64,000 nt of DNA from Echinostoma caproni (lineage: Eukaryota > Platyhelminthes > Trematoda > Plagiorchiida > Echinostomatidae), in contig UZAN01039523.1 in NCBI GenBank assembly GCA_900618425.1, positions 1-64,000 of the forward strand. Direction: 5' to 3'. The position numbers and the translations under genes were made by a program. Every line of letters begins with the position of its first letter. Position 1 is the stretch's first letter. This document shows positions 1 to 10,004 of the stretch, one piece after another. The notes below the pieces were generated by a model, which saw only the letters and a list, made by a program, of their open reading frames with translations, was not told the origin of the DNA and did not search any database.

Positions 1-326
1 TTCAGTCCGATACCGAGTTCGCTCTATTCGATTTCGATTCCTATTCCGAATACTACAATTACTCAAAGCAACTATAAAAGCTCGAATTCGGAAGTAGCAC
101 AATAATTTCACCTCCAAATCAGAACAACTAATCTAAGCACTGCTTAACATTCCTCATGACATTTTTCCCACCCAAAAGACTTCTCCCATTGGTACGAGAC
201 CAAACATATTTTAGAACAATCCAAATTGGTCTAGAGAGCCTAAACTAAAAAACAAAATAAATGTAAATATTATAGGTAACATGCGAGACCAAGTGAAGAA
301 ATTATCTTGCAAATGAATAAACTTAC

Positions 327-362
327 ATATCCTCCAATGTGACCCGGTATTCCTGGATCTCC
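327..362 (-). CDS. COL4A: Collagen IV exon 7: Gly-X-Y repeats
   Basis: This 36 bp exon encodes [12 protein letters not shown] between TGCTACAG| and |GTAAGT. It is the last exon visible; the next intron runs off the left end of the window. Confidence 0.85.
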
Positions 363-3300
363 CTGTAGCAAACCAATAAGCAAACATATTAGTGGGAATG
401 TGCACATGGGTAAAGTGGTCATGTATCAGCATGTTACTGTTAGGCGCTTACACGAACAGTCACAAACGGCTGAGTAGACGTTTCACGACAATTTTAGTCA
501 AGCCGTGTTACGGCTGAGTCGTGTCCGGTTGAATTGCTGCGTCAAATGAATTGAAAAGACTGCTCTCCTTAATAATGTATTTTTTCGTCGACGGGATAAG
601 CTCCCTTGTTAGCCGAAACTGTTGTTTAACTTTGAAAAGATGGAAATATACTCACCACCAATGCTATTCATTCATTCATCATTAAAAACAACTGGAACAT
701 ATGAAGTCATGCATTTTTGACAGGCAGTGCGCTGGTGAGTGCACGGACAGTAGAATTTTCTGTTGGTGGGTATCATAAACATGCAATAGACCACTACTCA
801 TTTCAAGCTTTTCACGAGATGTGCACGCACTTTTCTCAAACACTGCGTTTACCAACTAAAAAGGTGCCTATTATGTCAGTCCAAGTTCAGCGGCACAAAT
901 CTCTGTCAGGCTGTGTTGTTTCACTAAGAATATAGAAACGGCTTTTTTGCTACTCAACATGACTCAGTGTAGACATAGGTATCCCATTTCGGGAATACAA
1001 GATCACCCTCATCAGGGCTTAGAAGATCTTAGTCACATATTTGATTGTTGCGCGCGATGGCGTTTAGGAATCTTCAACATTCCAGGTAACCTGTGTGGTT
1101 TCTCGTGATAGTGTTATCAGCCTTTCAACGTTCTCATTCCTTCAGTAGTCTAACACATAGGTTGTCTTAATACATGACCTTTGATAGTTATGTAGTGCAT
1201 TGTGTCGGATATAGATGGAACCTTGGACGAATGGAAAACTTCAGAAGAACTCTACGGTTGCTTCGACCCTGGTGAATTTCAAGGGTAGTGCGAATCCAAC
1301 CACGTGACTTAGGACCGAACCACTGACCTCACAGGCAAAGCTGAAGCTAACTATCCACTTGATCACCAGGAACCTGATTACCTGTTGCAATTGAGTAATG
1401 GAGGATCTGATTTTACCATGTGATGGGGTTTTTTGTGGACAGAGCAAACGGAGTGCGAACCAAATAGCCATGTAGCTGTTTTCACGTTTTGATGTGTTTG
1501 ATTATCATTTACGTTGTGCATCAACCGACTCAGTTGAGAAACGAACCCGAGACATCACAGACACAAGGCAAGCATGCCGCCCAGTTGATCATCTGGCAAT
1601 TGATGAAACCATTATTCTTTGGTTAATTTTTATCTAAGCCGAAAACTGAAGGTGGAGATTATAACTATCTCATTCGGGTCCCATGTACATCACAACAGTT
1701 TCTAGGGTTTAGGATACCGGGTTGTAGAAAGGAGCACTAATTTATCTTTGGCATACTTTTTTGTTCTTCCCGATGAAAAAGTGGCTGAAAACATTGACAA
1801 TAAAAGGTCATTCATTTGAAATAACCAAAAACTATTCCTTTGTAACTAACGCTGTCAAACGTATTGCGCCTTTTAATTCTCTTAACTCTGATATATATCT
1901 TTGATTTAATCTGTTATGACACGTAGCATTGGGTAACATTACTTTATTGAATGTAAATGATCATGTTACTGAACTGTAGTGCAGTCTCCGTAAATAATGA
2001 CGATGTTCTCCACTCAGAAATAATGTTGATATCGCAATTCCTTTAGGCAATGAGTGCAGGGTGAACCACGAGGTGTACACTTCAAACGGCATGTTTGAGC
2101 TTCGGTTACAGAGCGAACTGGAAAACAAGCTGTTTCTTACCCTTGGTCCCTGAGCACCTTCTGTACTCCATCCCGGATGACCTTTCACACCTTTTCGACC
2201 AGCAAACCCTGGCAGCCCTTTGATTCCGGAGATTCCGGGCATTCCAGGCATTCCGTTGTCACCCTGAAAATTAAAAAGGCAACAGAAAATTAATTACAAT
2301 ATTTCATCAACATTGTAATAGAGAGAGAGGATCGGCACTCAGAAGCGGCCGTGGCATTGTCATAGTATTAAATATTAAGGTCCGATAGTTTTAAACAATG
2401 AAGAATGAAGAACAAAAGCCTCCATAAGCATTGAACTGGGTCTGCTCATACGGTTAATATACTGAAAACTTGCCATTTTCGGTATACCATTAGGAGGTGG
2501 GGCTGTCGTGTCATGTTCTGAATTCTATTAATCAATAAGGAGTTTGTAATTCACCGCAATAAACTCACTGTATGAACATGGAAACCGCTTTTTTTACTTT
2601 ATACGTTATGTTATGACCAATCATTCAAAATCTAGTGACGTATTGTCTCTTCATTTATCTCCATTCAGTCGATCACTGGCACAGGTAGGATTCTAGTACT
2701 TATTTTATGAGAGTTGAGTTATTTTGAGCTAACAGGATCGATTGGTTAACTATCAGTACTTCCTCTCCTACCCAAAGTTGATCTAAATCGGTTGATAAAA
2801 CACTGAAAACAATCTTGCTTTTAACTTGTGTTGTTATAACATTATGTGTGATAAAACACATGGTGCGTCAGATGTGAAGGAGAAAACACATCGATCAGTC
2901 ACGGATTGGACTAGTTTTGTTCTTGGTTGACCTTTGCAGTCACAAACGCTCTTGGACCTATTTCACGGTGCTAGTTGGTGTTTTGCTGTGCGAAATCATT
3001 TGTTTTCGTCCCTATTCAACTCAGTATCTCCACGAAGAATCTCAGTTTCTGCCATCAATCTTAATAACGATTTGATGTTTCACACTGTGACATTTTAGCA
3101 TCATGATGCAAAGTCTACGCGCTCCCGACAGGTGTGGAATGACGCATCTCACGATGAGAATCGCAGACGGATGCAGGGATTAAAACTAAATCCAGACAGT
3201 ATTCGTCTGAAAACACGTGTGCAGGGAGCGTTTGCTAAATCTTTCCGTTTTTCCATGGGCACCTTATCGATTCGCATGCACCAGCCATTGATTATATTGG

Positions 3301-6300
3301 TTAGCTAAGTATAGGGCAATGAATCGTTCATATTCTGTATTGAATAATGTCATAAGTTACACAGGAGGATACATTCTGTTTTCGCTCGAATATTGATCAA
3401 TTCTTATCTGTCGAAATGCAATTTTAATCCTGATTGCTAAACCTTGAAATACCTTTCGCATTGCCGTCGTTTGTATGCTCAAAAGTTGTGTTTAGACCGA
3501 TGCATTATTTGTGTATCCTACAGTTCTTCCGGACACAGTACGAGAATTGTTCAATTGAAGTAAACTTGAATATTTCTGTTTGCTCGAGTGTCGATTTTTA
3601 TGATCCCCTTATGCACCCGTATTGTTCGGCAGAGTGGCAATCATTTCATTAGTACTCCTTGGCCTGTATTGCGAGATTGCTTTAATCAAGAGTTTGACAG
3701 ATACTGAATTTTAAGTGGAAAGTTAAAGGCGGTTAGATTTTTTATGGTACTTTATGCTGCATTTCCCTTAAATGGGAAGATTCCAACGGATGCAAATAAT
3801 TAACTTTGCATTTTTCTCGCTCAGATGGTATTCATTTTCCTGCAATACTCTCGGTTAGCACCAGTTACAAAAATATTCATATCTTAAACCTTTATCCGAG
3901 ATCTGAAAGAAAAGTAATATAGATTTGCGAAACGACACATCTCAACAAAACGGACTGAAGCATCTGCGTCTGACTAATTAGACATCCAAGTATGAGTTCG
4001 TACCGAGTCTTGATCTGCATGAAGAATAAATTGAATTCAATTCGGATTTCGTTCAGCACATAACTTACTGGGTCTCCGTAGCATCCCGGTTCTCCCTTGT
4101 CTCCTTTTGGTCCCATGAACCCGGGATTGCCCTGAGTCAAGGGATAACGGTAAGGGAGAAAAGCTCATCACACCATTGATTATCAGATTTCCACGTAATA
4201 CCGTGTAAATACTAACATGAAGATTACACACAGGACACTGTTTTTTCCGGACAATGTTTTGCATAGATCTTCGATTAGGACAGTTCAACATCTCATGAGA
4301 CCGGTGCTTCGCACGCTTTTGCTTGGGGGACAATACACATCTGGTTTAGGGATACGAACATCTGCGATGTGTTGTGTGCGCGTGGGTGGGTGTACCAGAC
4401 TTCAGAAACCGAGTCTGTACAACCCACAGCTAATAGAATAAGCGGCAATCACTGTTGTTAGTCACATTATGATACAAGCGCATTGCAAGAAAAGTAAGAA
4501 TGGCGAGCAGTTGGAAGCCGGAGCCTATGCGCATCAAATGAAAACATCCATCATGCATCAAGTGTTTACAAGCTTGATTTCTATCTTACCAAAACAGTAG
4601 GTTGTTTACCAGACCAACTGCTGGTAAACATATGGCGCGTCCCCGTCTAGATACAATGTTTAATGGAACTTTGCTTCCCGTAAACACAAATATGTTCCGG
4701 TTGGGAACAACGAAGTCGAACATAAATTTGTGCAGTTAGCTAAACTCCCACATGAACATGCAAAACATAATTTTTTTTCAATTGTCAGACAAATGCTATC
4801 GAGTAAGACTAGCGGGTGGCATTTTTCATGTATAATAATTTATTATTATGTTCTGTGCAACGTTTGCAAGCATTAACACGTTTTAAGTTGCTGTCAACAG
4901 ACCAAGGTCCAGAGGTTCGAACCCCACTAACGACAGCTTACGTTGCTGTTTTTTGACTCAGTGCTATGTCTAACCGAGCGGGGCCATGGTTGAATCCCCA
5001 CTCAAAGCCCCAGGGATTAGGTTACATGTTTCCATGGATGAAAATGACTTTCTCAGATCTACATCAATCGGATTACTTCTGACTTTCGAATCATTTCATT
5101 TCCCCGTGTAGATTTGCTTGTTCAGAAGCTTACCATTCAGTGAACTGAATGTGATTTCAATGTTCGTGCCCAGTTGAGGAATTAACAGAGAAATAAATAC
5201 ACTTCGTGATCATGATGTTACTTTTTGTTCTCATAGAAAATATTGATGCAGCTGATGACATCGAGAATGATACACATCCTGAAGTTTACCACGTTGAAGG
5301 AAGTTGGTCAAAGTTTGAACGGCACGAAAACTTTCTTTACAATGGTTACTCGGTGATTAGAAAAATGCAACCCTGTCCTGGGGGACTCGAATCAAAATTT
5401 AGATTCTTGATACGTAGATCGCAAATTATCCTTTCGTTCAGGTTTTGTAAAAAGTATTTCAAAATAGATTGGTAGCGGAATCCAGACAGATAAGCTCCAT
5501 TCCAAGAACGCATATTTGGGGACCGGGATTCTGCAACAGTGTGGAATGTAGTAAAATCAAAGTACAACATAGTATAACTTGTTATTGGCCATTCTGGTTC
5601 GAATAACAGAAGGGTAGAGGTAAAATAAATCAGATAAGATTCAATGAAACAAGCTATAAAGGAGAGCATAATAGGCCTCACTTACTGAAAGCCCATTTTG
5701 ACCATGATAACCAGGTGGTCCTTGAACTCCCTGTAAAATGAAACAGAAGTCAGTTACAGATTACAGAAACCACACAATTTGTCTCCCGGGTGAATGTATG
5801 TTTCACAGCCTAATAAGACTGACAAAAATGTTCTGTTGTGTTATACAAAGCACTAAATAGTAGTACTGAGACTAAAAAACATTGAGCTAAAATACTAAAC
5901 GCTTTCAAGGCGTCAAAGCGTTAATCTTGAATAAAATTTATTGAAGTAAACTTGCCTTATCCTACTACGTTGAATATGGCTGGAAATGTTTACTCTTCTC
6001 TATGTAGAAACTCACATTTAGGCCCAAAATTTATATTACACCTGATTTTTGGTCTTTCTATAGAAAGTATTCATTCAAATTATCTTTCAGATTCATGAAA
6101 CTTTATTCTCTGCTCGTATTTTACAGTTAGTGTTACAAACCTTTTAGTTATGATGCTGATTGTACTCCCATTTGTAGTCCTAAGAAATCCAGGATAATAA
6201 CCGATTACACATCTGGATTCACTTGAAGCCTTTCAAGGAGTTAACTGGATCCCAAGATTCAGAAATCCGGATACTATGGCAAGAAATATTAATTTTTGGT

Positions 6301-9300
6301 TACAGTGAACTTTCTTTGGAACTTCAATGTACCACGTATCATAAATTGTTTGTCAGCAATCAACACATTCAAAAACAAGCGAAACGGGAAAACCCATATC
6401 TCCTTGATGTTTTTTCTAGCGGGAAAAGCTCACCTGTTCTCCTTTGAAACCTTGTCGGCCCAACTGACCGGAATAACCCTTTTCACCCTTGGTTCCCGCT
6501 AGACCCATTGGGCCGGGATCACCGATAGAACCCCATTCACCTGGTGCACCGACCGGGCCTGGTGGTCCCTGCATTGAGGACATAACACAAAAATACGAGT
6601 TTTAAAGGAAAATTCGTTTGTGATTGTGGGTAAAATCATTTACAACATAATTAGCAGTTAGTTCACAGAGATGATGCAGGGGACGGATGGATGAATTAAC
6701 CAATAAGACATACCAGCAACACAACGTCAAGCTAGTGACTGTTTACTAAACTTGAAATGCTGTCAGTAAAGTGTGGGATATACAAAACCCGTGTGACGAA
6801 TAACTGGTATGCAATGCACTGATGTCGAAATCTCATTTCATATTCGCTATGGCTTTGTTTTCTCCGGATAGGAGCGACTACTGAACATAATAGGGAGACG
6901 TCAAAATTTACTGAAATACGGTTGTACGTAAGCGACCCGATAGAAATCATCAATAAATGATGTTTTTTGCACTATGATACTGCTTCGTTTGAGCTTTTTT
7001 ATTGTTCTAAGCACCCCCTTTGGGTGGAAGTTTTTCTTAAGTGATGGATTATATGCCTAAGCCACCACAATGATCAGTATCCATCGCTGGTAGCAGCAGT
7101 TGTAATAATCACGTATACTTTTTCTTCAATAGACATATGTACAATAGGTTATGTTTGATCATGGCCTACGATCCTTTGGCAGCGCATTCAGTTTATTGTC
7201 GCTCCCCCTTTCCCCGCTCATATTCAAGCAGCGCAAGGGACCTAAAAAGGCTATCTTTATTAGTCACCCAACAATGATGCCGTGCGTTCATTGTGGGTCT
7301 ATTCTGCCACTATAGTGAGGTGGATCACTAACTTCGAATCGAGCTTGCGTTTGACAGATGCCGGTCAAAGTGGTCGCGGGGTTTGTATGTGTGTTTACCG
7401 ACGCGTCGGTGTGTCTACACGCTCCTGCAAAACGAGTCAGTGAGCCAATCTGGCCCCGAAGATGTACGACTATGGTTGGCGGAACTCAATAGCGGACATA
7501 CTGATCCAGTTTTTGCTAAGTGTGGAACAATGTTTCTTTTTGAGTAATTTCACGAGGTTTGGTCGACTCTGACAGGCCCAAAGCGAAGCAAGAGAAATCA
7601 ACTCCACAAAACCAGGTGATTTCTTAAAACATGCACTTGGCAGTAAATGTCCATCAGAGCCAATTTTTGTGCATTAATCAAGGGTTATTATTTATCATCG
7701 TCACTGTCATATTTAAGGATGCTTTATTAATTCTTCAATAAATGCTGTGCAGCGCATACAAATTAAAATGATGACTATTGTCATATGTGTTACAGGTGGC
7801 AGCCTAATCTTTGGACGCAATTTCTCAGGACGAACAGAACTGAGTACATTCACTACTTATCAACCATGTGCGCGATAGAAATTTTTTTATCTAATAGCTT
7901 ATATACACACACACAATATGTATTTCCCCTTGAACAGGTCCGCAGCTGCAAAATGAAAATCATTGGAAAAACTACCCATTCATGCCTCATATTTCAAAGG
8001 CTCTGTGATTTTGAGCCAGAACTTTATTTCGTATGCAGGTACCATTCATCGAATTGCGCAATACGCCGCATAACCATTAAGGGTAAAATTTCAAATTCAA
8101 ATAGTTCTTCTACATAGAAATATTTCAGAATGACGTACCATGTTTCCTTTTATTCCAACACATCTGCATTTGTCCGGGGTACAAATTCGCTGACAGCGGT
8201 ACGGATCATCGTAGCCCCATTGCTACGAACCAATTGGCAATGAAGTCGAAGAAAGAAAATCACCAGTTTAGTATAATATTGTTCGACCGAAAGCAAATAC
8301 GGTTCTATTTAAATATTTCGAGAAGAAAAGTTGTGATATACATACATGTGCACATATTTGTTTTATTCTTCCAGGTCATCTGATTTCATTAATCTCGACA
8401 GCTACAGCTACGAAAGGAAATTTGTCAATTTCCTTAAGCAACTTTGTTCTGGTAGCTGTCCAGGAAAACATTCGAGTGCTACGTTTTATTCCCGTACCAT
8501 ATAGTATAGCAACTTTTCACGAAAGAATATATATTTATATATTATTATGGGTTTTGAAATAAGAAAGACAATCACAAAAACTACAAAGGGAGAATAAGCT
8601 TTCTGGTCGTGGTTAGATAATAATGAAATAATTTTAGCTTCATCAATCAGGTACCCGAATATCCATATGGTAAAACATCTATCGAATCAAGCACGCTGAA
8701 GGGTATAACAATTTCCATTCTAAGCTTCCCAAAAACAAGATAATTCATCACTTTAGCAATCAGTTCAATTTACTCATTGTTCTACATTCTTATTCTGGAT
8801 TCAAAGAGTTGATCTCATTAGCCTTAGACTAGACGCGGTTCGTATTATCTCATTCCGTTCAAACATAATCTCTTATTGACTGCGATTACTGTTTTTGCTT
8901 GCCAACTGATATACTGATCAGATATTACTAGTTGACAAAGGAAAAGATTGCATTTTACCATCCATCGGGTTCAGAATGGTTACCATTTAACAGTCACGTA
9001 TGACGCTCTCGTTTTCTTTGAGGTAGCTGCTGGCAACTTAGATCTCACTGAAACAAAGGGAACTTCAGATTTTCGAGATAAAAATATGCAAAATTGGGAT
9101 TAGTTTTGTTCAGTAACTGTGTTGAACAACAGAAATCACATCCTGGCTGAGGGTGAAACAATCTTATAATGAAGAGAGGCACCAAAAGGGCACTTACAAT
9201 GTGTAAAGGTATTGTGATCTTTGCAAAATAATCATGTTTGTTTGTGGCCAGTTAGCCCGTAACCTGCATGGAAGACCTCACTTGATGGAAGGCTTTCGAA

Positions 9301-10004
9301 TGAAGTTAACAGGTAATCAACTGTCTCCGTCCGTTGCTATCGGGCCAAATTGAACTGACCGACGATTTCTGACGACAACACCTGANTTCGGTTCAGCCCT
9401 GGCATGAGCTTGTTGGCAAAGTGGTAATGCACAAGCCTTCTCTGAGATGGATCCAGAGTTCAACTCACGGACGGGACGGTGGTTATGCACTAGTGATGAG
9501 CTCTAATAAGAGCGAAACTTGACTCTAGTGCTGCCAAGTTTATGGTTGACTAGAAGAACTGAGGAATGTGCTCGAAGGTGAAGTCTGAAGGATAATCAGT
9601 TCTAATCAATCAATCAATGTTTTTAATTCGTTTTTGATTTGACTATTCTGAAATGTCTCAATGGAACCAACTGATCCGGCTCGTCGCTTCACCTGGGTAA
9701 AGCTTTTCTGATTCTGCCATTCTAGATGAGCTGTTCACTAGTCATCAACATATGGAGCTAATGATCAAACAATGTATGTGTGCACCCGAGTCGACCGAGT
9801 GCTTAAAGGGACCCTTTCTAGTACAATACACAAATGAAACATGCCCATCTGGGATGTGTGATTCAAATCATTGTGTAAACTTGAAAAAGCATTTGTATGA
9901 CTCACGGCTGATATGTAGAGAGGAGCGATGATAAGAATTCCTAGGCATCCGATCAGTAACCTAAAACCAAAAAAACAATGGAAATTGTTGAAGAATTTTG
10001 CCAT
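327..10004 (-). CDS. COL4A: Type IV collagen alpha chain, 5' part of gene (7 exons, continues off left edge)
   Basis: This gene encodes a secreted basement-membrane collagen chain that trimerises and networks through its N-terminal 7S and C-terminal NC1 domains. I assembled it by eye from seven minus-strand exons: 9906-10004, 8139-8222, 6434-6568, 5686-5730, 4069-4131, 2141-2263 and 327-362. Together they give about 195 residues. Every exon is phase 0 with AG/GT borders, and each collagenous exon starts with a whole Gly codon, as is usual in collagen genes. In order the protein has a 33-residue signal peptide, a short non-collagenous stretch with Cys 43, 47, 52 and 54 (the 7S pattern), then Gly-X-Y repeats with a lone Cys near residue 138 and an interruption near residue 175. 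Introns are 0.7-1.8 kb and contain SINEs. The rest of the triple helix and NC1 lie beyond base 1. Joining the exons is inference, and small exons may be missing. The alpha1/alpha2 subtype is not decided. Confidence 0.88.
972..1015 (-). ncRNA. Weak hammerhead-ribozyme-like motif in collagen intron 6
   Basis: On the minus strand CTGATGA is followed by GGG, a 12-base loop, CCC and then GAAA, which is the order of the hammerhead core around stem II. Downstream a short hairpin (ATGGG/CCTAT, one G-U pair) could be stem III and is followed by GTC. No stem I pairing is visible and the spacing to the cleavage site is off by two bases. It may be a decayed retroelement end or chance. Confidence 0.25.
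1247..1380 (-). mobile_element. tRNA-derived SINE with decayed hammerhead (copy 1)
   Basis: Read on the minus strand, this copy has an A-box-like TGATCAAGTGG (1356-1366), a B box GGTTCGGTCC (1312-1321) and then, at 1247-1291, a relic aligning with the hammerhead of the other copies (GCACTAC, AGGGTCGAAGC, AACCGTAGAG). The CTGATGA core and the GTC cleavage site are lost. It lies in collagen intron 6. Confidence 0.6.
1467..1612 (-). mobile_element. tRNA-derived SINE with decayed hammerhead (copy 2)
   Basis: The minus strand shows an A-box-like TGATCAACTGGGCGG (1577-1591), a B box GGGTTCGTTTC (about 1538-1549) and a hammerhead relic at 1467-1519. The relic starts GCACAACG and ends GAAAACAGCTACATGGC. 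The GAAA and the ACAGCT of stem III survive. It is next to copy 1 in the same intron and orientation. Confidence 0.55.
2141..2263 (-). CDS. COL4A: Collagen IV exon 6: Gly-X-Y repeats with one interruption
   Basis: This 123 bp exon encodes 41 residues, beginning [12 protein letters not shown] and ending GAQGPR. The run GWSTE adds two residues between glycines and so breaks the triplet register; such imperfections are typical of type IV and not of fibrillar collagens. The borders are TTTTCAG| and AGG|GTAAGA. Confidence 0.92.
4069..4131 (-). CDS. COL4A: Collagen IV exon 5: Gly-X-Y repeats with a cysteine
   Basis: This 63 bp exon encodes seven triplets, starting [12 protein letters not shown] and ending GEPGCYGDP, between GACTCAG| and |GTAAGT. 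Type IV chains have a lone Cys inside the N-terminal triple helix (a GxPGC motif), and this matches it. Confidence 0.9.
4604..4629. repeat. Perfect short inverted repeat
   Basis: GTTTACCAG and CTGGTAAAC form a perfect 9-bp stem with an 8-base loop in collagen intron 4. Function unknown. Confidence 0.5.
4890..5025 (+). repeat. Possible tRNA-derived repeat fragments
   Basis: A perfect B-box-like GGTTCGAACCCC occurs near 4914 and a second, TGGTTGAATCCCC, near 4989. No clear A box or tRNA fold accompanies either. They are probably old SINE fragments in collagen intron 4. Confidence 0.35.
5686..5730 (-). CDS. COL4A: Collagen IV exon 4: Gly-X-Y repeats
   Basis: This 45 bp exon encodes five triplets ([15 protein letters not shown]) between TTTTACAG| and |GTAAGT. 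A length of 45 bp is typical of collagen exons, which come in multiples of 9 bp. Confidence 0.88.
6434..6568 (-). CDS. COL4A: Collagen IV exon 3: Gly-X-Y repeats
   Basis: This 135 bp exon encodes 15 uninterrupted Gly-X-Y triplets, beginning [12 protein letters not shown] and ending GRQGFKGEQ. Its borders are GCAG|GGA and CAG|GTGAGC. Lys and Pro occupy many Y positions (GTKGEK, GFKGEQ), as expected for hydroxylation and cross-linking sites. Confidence 0.92.
8139..8222 (-). CDS. COL4A: Collagen IV exon 2: 7S cysteine cluster and start of triple helix
   Basis: This exon is 84 bp, phase 0, between TAG| and |GTACGT. It encodes [21 protein letters not shown] and VGIKGNM. Four cysteines spaced C-3-C-4-C-1-C just before the first Gly-X-Y triplets are the hallmark of the 7S domain of type IV collagen, where they form inter-chain disulfides and lysine cross-links between four triple helices. 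The acceptor has a weak pyrimidine tract. An alternative acceptor inside the exon (CTGTCAG) would remove the first cysteine, so I prefer the longer form. Confidence 0.82.
8397..8460. repeat. Nested 64-nt hairpin in collagen intron 1
   Basis: The outer arms GACAGCTAC and GTAGCTGTC (9 bp, perfect) enclose an inner perfect stem AAGGAAAT/ATTTCCTT with a 6-base loop. The fold could form on either strand. It might be an RNA hairpin or a decayed transposon end; the sequence does not say which. Confidence 0.45.
9405..9600 (+). mobile_element. tRNA-derived SINE with near-intact hammerhead (copy 3)
   Basis: This is the best copy. The A box TTGGCAAAGTGG is at 9413-9424, the B box GAGTTCAACTC at 9456-9466, and the hammerhead fold at 9487-9531. 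A tail follows and ends in TCAATCAATCAATG near 9619. The pol III promoter plus ribozyme layout is that of schistosome Sm-alpha SINEs. It sits in collagen intron 1, antisense to the gene. One N lies just upstream. Confidence 0.75.
9487..9531 (+). ncRNA. Hammerhead ribozyme (type I layout), one core base changed
   Basis: Stem I is GCACTA/TAGTGC (6 bp, perfect). The core reads GTGATGA where CTGATGA is expected, so C3 is changed. Stem II is GCTC/GAGC with a TAATAA loop, followed by GAAAC, a short TTGACT segment and C before the 3' strand of stem I. The C3 change should strongly reduce or abolish cleavage. Fold and register were done by eye. Confidence 0.72.
9906..10004 (-). CDS. COL4A: Collagen IV exon 1: signal peptide
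   Basis: The reading frame encodes 33 residues, starting [14 protein letters not shown] and ending IIAPLYISA. It has a basic/polar start, a hydrophobic core (about residues 11-29) and Ala at -1, which suits signal peptidase cleavage at the exon border. I chose this ATG because its context (AACATGG) is good. An upstream in-frame ATG exists but would lengthen the N-terminus before the hydrophobic core. The exon ends GCC|GTGAGT, a good donor. The phase matches the next exon, which starts with Gln, so the mature chain would begin QWGYDD. The promoter would lie above 10,004, but I see no clear core element there. Confidence 0.75.
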
